9,869 bases of DNA. It comes from Pseudarthrobacter sp. GTDB taxonomy: Bacteria; Actinomycetota; Actinomycetes; Actinomycetales; Micrococcaceae. The stretch covers positions 1-9,869 of the forward strand of contig JABFWC010000129.1 in assembly GCA_013362385.1 (NCBI GenBank), written 5' to 3'. Both the position numbers and the translations under genes were made by a program. Below, piece by piece: positions 6,155 to 9,869 of this stretch. Position 1 is the stretch's first letter. Each line of letters starts with the position of its first letter. The notes under the pieces were generated by a model. That model did no database searches and was not told the DNA's origin. It saw nothing but the letters and a program-made list of their open reading frames with translations.

Positions 6155-7837
6155 CTAGGCGGGCTTCAGGAGTTCGTGCTCCAGGACGGCCGCGCGTGAG
6201 AGCGTCTTGTACCCCTCCTGCTCGAAGAGCACCGTGATGACATCGTCCTCGTGCCGCAGCACCAGGCCCGGCCCCCACTCCTTGTGGACCACGGCGGACT
6301 GGAGCGGGAACGGCTCGTCGGACCCGGAAGCCAGGCCGCCGCCGTCGGGCGCCTTGCCCTCAGCTTCCTTGCCCTCAGCTTCCTTGCCCGCCTCGGCGCA
6401 CCCGTCGCAGTTCCCGCACGGCTCGGGCAGTTCCTCGCCGAAGTAGCCCAGCAGGAACTGCCGGCGGCAGCCGTCCGTCTCGGCATAGGCGCGCATCATG
6501 GTGAGCCGGGATTGTTCCACGCGTTGCCGGGCTTCGGCACGTTCGACGGCGCCCCCCACCAGTGCGGGCAGCTTCGCTTTGGACGCCAGCCGGACGCCCC
6601 GCTTGCCGATGCTGACGGCCCCGGCTTCCTGGAGTTGGTTGACCAGCGAGGTGATGCGCCGGGCCGGAAACCCGGTCAGTTCGGCCAGGGAGGATTTGGG
6701 GGCGGGGGCGCCGGCGGCCTTGAGGACCTGCAGCACCGCCAGGAGCGAGTCCGGATCGGGGGAATGGGTACCGAAGAACTTGCGAAGGCCCAGGTCCTCC
6801 GAGCGGTAATGCAGCACGGCGGACGCTGGTTCGCCGTCCCGGCCGGCACGCCCGATCTCCTGGTAGTAGGCATCCAGGGATTCGGGAATGTCCGCATGGA
6901 CCACGAATCGGACATTGGGTTTGTCGATGCCCATCCCGAAGGCGGTGGTGGCCACCACCACGTCCAGCGCGTCGTTGAGGAACTCTTCGTGGATGCGCTC
7001 GCGGTCACGGGCGGAACGGCCCGCGTGGTAGGCCTCCGCACGCAGGCCTTCCTTGGCCAGCTTGGCCGCGTACTTCTCGGTGTCTTTCCGCCTGGCGGCG
7101 TACAGGAGCCCGGGCCCCCGCTTGGCAAAGTCGGCCACCTGCGCCTGGACCGCCTGGCGCTTGCCCTTGTCCTCCTGGTGGCGGACCACGTCCTGGCTGA
7201 TGTTGGGCCGGTCGAAGCCACGGACCAGGATCAGGGGGTCTTCCATGCCCAGCCGCTCCACGATCTCGTCCCGCACCGGCGGGGATGCAGTGGCGGTCAG
7301 TGCTGCCACCGGCGGGTTCCCCAGCCGCTCGCGGACGGTGCCGAGGCTGAGGTAGTCGGGGCGGAAGTCGTGGCCCCAGGAGGAGACGCAGTGGGCCTCG
7401 TCCACCACGAACAGGGAGATGTCCAGGGCTGCGATCCGGTCCACGGTGGACTGCTTGGCCAGCTGCTCCGGGGCGAGGAAGACAAAGACGGCTTTGCCGT
7501 CCTCGGCAGCCTGCCACGCCGCCGCCACCTCGGAATCGCTGCGGGACGAGTTGATGGCGACGGCGGCATCCGGTCCCAGGTCCGCGGCCAGCCCGTCCAG
7601 CTGGTCCTCCTGCAGGGCGATAAGGGGGGAAACCACGACGGCAGGACGTCCCGTTGCGCGGTGCAGGTGCAGAGCCGCCACCTGGTAAATGGCCGATTTG
7701 CCGTAGCCGGTCGGCATTACGGCAAGGACGTCGCGGCCGTCCGCCAGGGCGGCCATGCCGGCCAGCTGGCCGGCGCGAAGGTCGGGAAGGGAGAAAGCAG
7801 ACGCGGCGAGGGCGCGGAGTGCAGGTTCGTCGGACAT
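6155..7837 (-). CDS. recQ: RecQ-family ATP-dependent DNA helicase, rearranged C-terminus
   Basis: A 560-residue SF2 helicase that unwinds DNA 3'-5' and acts in recombination and repair. Motifs: MPTGYGKS (41-48, Walker A), DEAH (146-149), TATA (181-184), [12 protein letters not shown] (about 300-311), [10 protein letters not shown] (326-335). The RecQ zinc cysteines are C457, C474, C477 and C480, in [12 protein letters not shown]...CGNCDGC. A winged-helix-like segment (about 363-415) sits between helicase core and zinc site, whereas in E. coli RecQ the winged helix follows the zinc site. No HRDC domain is seen. After an EGKEA repeat linker, VVHKEWGPG...[11 protein letters not shown] (about 516-548) resembles the Tudor-like C-terminal module of PcrA/UvrD and the DUF3553 type. 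Start ATG 7837 follows GGAG with 8-base spacing; the in-frame TTG 7894 abuts a likely -10 and is rejected. Confidence 0.93.
   Translation of the reverse strand: MSDEPALRALAASAFSLPDLRAGQLAGMAALADGRDVLAVMPTGYGKSAIYQVAALHLHRATGRPAVVVSPLIALQEDQLDGLAADLGPDAAVAINSSRSDSEVAAAWQAAEDGKAVFVFLAPEQLAKQSTVDRIAALDISLFVVDEAHCVSSWGHDFRPDYLSLGTVRERLGNPPVAALTATASPPVRDEIVERLGMEDPLILVRGFDRPNISQDVVRHQEDKGKRQAVQAQVADFAKRGPGLLYAARRKDTEKYAAKLAKEGLRAEAYHAGRSARDRERIHEEFLNDALDVVVATTAFGMGIDKPNVRFVVHADIPESLDAYYQEIGRAGRDGEPASAVLHYRSEDLGLRKFFGTHSPDPDSLLAVLQVLKAAGAPAPKSSLAELTGFPARRITSLVNQLQEAGAVSIGKRGVRLASKAKLPALVGGAVERAEARQRVEQSRLTMMRAYAETDGCRRQFLLGYFGEELPEPCGNCDGCAEAGKEAEGKEAEGKAPDGGGLASGSDEPFPLQSAVVHKEWGPGLVLRHEDDVITVLFEQEGYKTLSRAAVLEHELLKPA
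6352..6396 (-). repeat. 15-bp tandem repeat coding for the EGKEA linker of RecQ
   Basis: CCTTGCCCTCAGCTT occurs twice exactly (6352-6366, 6367-6381) and a third unit (6382-6396) keeps the first 9 bases. On the minus strand it encodes repeated Glu/Ala/Lys/Gly pentapeptides (about residues 482-496) between the zinc-binding region and the C-terminal Tudor-like module. Its length in codons means that copy-number changes keep the frame. Confidence 0.85.
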
Positions 7838-7896
7838 ATCAGGGGCTCCACACGGCAGGGAAGAAAACGCGGCCGTTGGCTTCAGCCTTCGCAACC

Positions 7897-7902
7897 AGCC
7901 TA
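7897..7902 (-). promoter_or_regulatory. Candidate -10 element of the recQ(-terC) promoter
   Basis: TAGGCT on the minus strand fits the actinobacterial TANNNT -10 pattern and would give an RNA start near 7890 and a leader of about 50 bases. No convincing -35 is visible. It is a short degenerate motif, so support is weak. Confidence 0.3.
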
Positions 7903-7948
7903 CGCCAGCCGCAATCCGCCGTCGTCCGTTGCCCTACGTGGTGCATAA

Positions 7949-8006
7949 CCTGCCCTGGCCCGCATAACCGGCGCGGGGTAGCACCGCCTAAGCGGGCCAG
8001 GGCCGG
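7949..8006 (-). terminator. Large hairpin after the DUF6457-like gene
   Basis: GCCCTGGCCCGC (7952-7963) pairs perfectly with GCGGGCCAGGGC (7992-8003). After one mismatch (7951/8004) two more pairs follow. The 28-base loop contains its own small GCGG/CCGC stem. The stem begins directly after the TGA at 8009-8007, so it is well placed to end the reductase-DUF6457 transcript and insulate recQ. No U-tract is seen. Confidence 0.7.
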
Positions 8007-8303
8007 TCAAGCCGGGTTGTTACCGCCGTCTTCGATTAGCTGGAAGGCGATCTTTGCGGCGTTGGCAACTGCCGCCTGGGCTGCCTCCCGGTTCCTGCCG
8101 CCAGCCCCGGCTTCCAGCGCCGCTGCATACCCCACGAGGAAAGTGGTGACGGGGGCGGCGGCATGGATGACGTTGTCCGAGGATTTGCGGGCGAGGTCAA
8201 GGATCAGCTCGTGGTCAACATCCAGGTCCAGGACCTGCAGTGCCTTGGCCAGCCGGTCGCTCCATTGGTCGAGGACCTGCGCTTCGTCGTCGTTGACGGC
8301 CAT
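8007..8303 (-). CDS. DUF6457-like small protein
   Basis: A 98-residue soluble, mostly helical protein. The pattern LDQWSDRLAKAL, followed by an acidic DLDVDHELILDLARKSSDNVIHAAAPVTTF..., and then Ala-rich helices matches what I know of the actinobacterial DUF6457 family. That family often lies near or is fused to molybdopterin-guanine dinucleotide biosynthesis proteins; its role is not established. No Mo-cofactor gene is visible here. Start ATG 8303 follows AGGAGA with 6-base spacing. It lies 26 bp downstream of the aldo/keto reductase on the same strand, so the two are likely one operon. The family assignment is from memory of its pattern and is moderate. Confidence 0.7.
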   Translation of the reverse strand: MAVNDDEAQVLDQWSDRLAKALQVLDLDVDHELILDLARKSSDNVIHAAAPVTTFLVGYAAALEAGAGGRNREAAQAAVANAAKIAFQLIEDGGNNPA

Positions 8304-8329
8304 GGGGTTCTCCTTTGCTCCTGCGGAAA

Positions 8330-9304
<975 letters not shown>

Positions 9305-9379
9305 GCGGTTCTCCTCACCGGTAGAACGTGCCAGGGACCGGACCGCGGCCGGGCGGAACCGGCTGGTGCGGCGTAAGCC

Positions 9380-9385
9380 ACTATA
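9380..9385 (-). promoter_or_regulatory. Candidate -10 element of the aldo/keto reductase promoter
   Basis: TATAGT on the minus strand is a near-consensus -10 in an otherwise GC-rich intergenic region, 75 bases before ATG 9304. A matching -35 at normal spacing is not evident. This hexamer is why translation from further upstream (9412) is unlikely. Confidence 0.4.
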
Positions 9386-9433
9386 GGCAGGTCCCCTCCC
9401 GGGCGCGACCATAAACTTGGCGGCTCCAGTCCC

Positions 9434-9499
9434 TGCACGGTGCGGCTTGAGGAAATAAGTGCTGCACGGGCCGGGTTAGGCTTTGCACGGGGCAGCACT
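9434..9499. promoter_or_regulatory. Operator-like region: three TGCACGG repeats and an 8-bp dyad
   Basis: TGCACGG occurs at 9434-9440, 9463-9469 and 9484-9490; the last two are 21 bases apart, about two helical turns. AGTGCTGC (9458-9465) and GCAGCACT (9492-9499) form a perfect inverted repeat around the likely promoter of the acetyltransferase gene. TAGGCT (9477-9482) could be its -10. A regulator site is inferred. Confidence 0.4.
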
Positions 9500-9511
9500 A
9501 CCCCGCAAACG

Positions 9512-9517
9512 AAGGAG
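9512..9517 (+). promoter_or_regulatory. Ribosome binding site deciding a TTG start
   Basis: AAGGAG with 6-base spacing to TTG 9524. No ATG or GTG in the same frame lies at a suitable distance, so TTG is the likely initiator of the acetyltransferase. Confidence 0.75.
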
Positions 9518-9523
9518 TTTCCC

Positions 9524-9869
9524 TTGACTGACATCACCCTCCGCCATAACCCCGAGCGCCAGCGCTTCGAGATCCTTGATGCCGGGAACCGGATCGGGAA
9601 GGCCGCGTACAAGGATTACGACGGCGGGTCGGCGCCGCAGCGGATTTTCTACCACACGGTGATCAACGAGGAATACGGCGGCCAGGGCCTCGCGGGCCGG
9701 CTGGCCAAGGCCGCCCTGGACAGCACCGTCGAGGCCGCGATGGGGATCGTCCCGGTCTGCCCGTTCATCAAGAAGTTCGTCGCGAAGCACCCGGAGTACC
9801 TGGGCCGGGTGGTGGCCGTAACGCCGGCGCACCTGGAGTTCCTGGAAGCGGCGCTCGCCGCACGCACCC
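9524..9869 (+). CDS. Short GNAT-type N-acetyltransferase (partial, runs off the end)
   Basis: Translation from TTG 9524 gives at least 115 residues beginning MTDITLRHNPERQRFEI and staying open to the window edge. The sequence matches the short GCN5-related family (YjdJ/NATD1-like, Acetyltransf_CG type) seen in many bacteria. FYHTVINEEYGGQGLAGRL (about residues 43-61) is the acetyl-CoA-binding motif with the Q/R-x-x-G-x-A/G pattern, and IVPVCPFIKKFVAKHPEY (about residues 76-93) is the family's conserved C-terminal block. Members are about 90-110 residues, so the stop is probably just past the edge. The acceptor substrate is unknown. It is divergent from the aldo/keto reductase across a 219-bp spacer. 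The frame was identified by reading from the binding site, as it lacks an ATG or GTG start. Confidence 0.88.
   Translation, partial: MTDITLRHNPERQRFEILDAGNRIGKAAYKDYDGGSAPQRIFYHTVINEEYGGQGLAGRLAKAALDSTVEAAMGIVPVCPFIKKFVAKHPEYLGRVVAVTPAHLEFLEAALAART

Noticed and set aside
4954..6237. 427-codon open frame on the plus strand opposite terC
   Set aside because: Composition is dominated by Glu, Gln, Asp and His mirrored from membrane codons. It has no initiation signal, and terC on the other strand is certain.
563..7837. A defence island or CRISPR-Cas-related system around the Cas4-like cysteines
   Set aside because: No repeat array, no cas, toxin-antitoxin, methylase or phage genes are visible; the neighbours are ordinary chromosomal genes.
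7838..7894. TTG-started 19-residue extension of RecQ
   Set aside because: No binding site and it abuts the candidate -10, so it is probably not transcribed; ATG 7837 has GGAG at good spacing.
6251..7948. 565-codon open frame on the plus strand opposite recQ
   Set aside because: It is a GC-skew shadow of recQ: no binding site, His/Gly/Val-rich composition without domains, and the opposite strand has full RecQ motifs.
9305..9412. 36-residue N-terminal extension of the aldo/keto reductase
   Set aside because: It would span the TATAGT element and lacks a binding site; family proteins start at MKTRTIG-like sequences.

Overview
The window is high-GC, densely packed bacterial chromosome. Strong Shine-Dalgarno sequences, GTG and TTG starts, GC-rich hairpins without U-tracts, and the protein families present all point to an actinobacterium, most likely Micrococcaceae of the Arthrobacter/Pseudarthrobacter kind. 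That placement is inferred from general resemblance; no search was run. I see no insertion sequence, phage gene, tRNA, rRNA or CRISPR array.

Layout. Bases 1-96 are the tail of an unidentified plus-strand gene. A 68-nt symmetrical inverted repeat (108-175) follows, then a small acylphosphatase gene (206-550, +). Converging on it from the other side, with a 12-bp gap, is a very large minus-strand gene (563-4207). It encodes a protein combining a RecB-like nuclease with an Fe-S-type cysteine set, a DEDD/RNase H-like exonuclease domain and an SF1 (Upf1/Dna2-type) helicase. A 346-bp divergent spacer (4208-4553) holds a strong hairpin in the leader of that gene and the start region of a small secreted protein (4554-4826, +). 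A 15-bp perfect-stem hairpin (4857-4899) lies between the secreted protein gene and the converging terC gene (4918-6117, -). recQ (6155-7837, -) sits 37 bp upstream of terC, so the two are probably co-transcribed. Further upstream on the minus strand, a DUF6457-like gene (8007-8303) and an aldo/keto reductase gene (8330-9304) form a second likely operon, ended by a large hairpin (7949-8006). Divergent from the reductase is a TTG-started short GNAT-type acetyltransferase gene that runs off the window (9524-9869, +).

How the genes relate. Two DNA-processing enzymes, the nuclease-helicase and RecQ, lie within 8 kb but in separate transcription units, so a joint function is not shown. The most noteworthy items are the three-enzyme architecture of the large protein; the rearranged domain order of RecQ and its PcrA/UvrD-like C-terminal module; the long dyad upstream of the acylphosphatase; and two unrelated genes that each carry in-frame 15-bp repeats coding for pentapeptide linkers. 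No clearly new multi-gene system is visible. The nuclease-helicase is the best candidate for poorly described biology.
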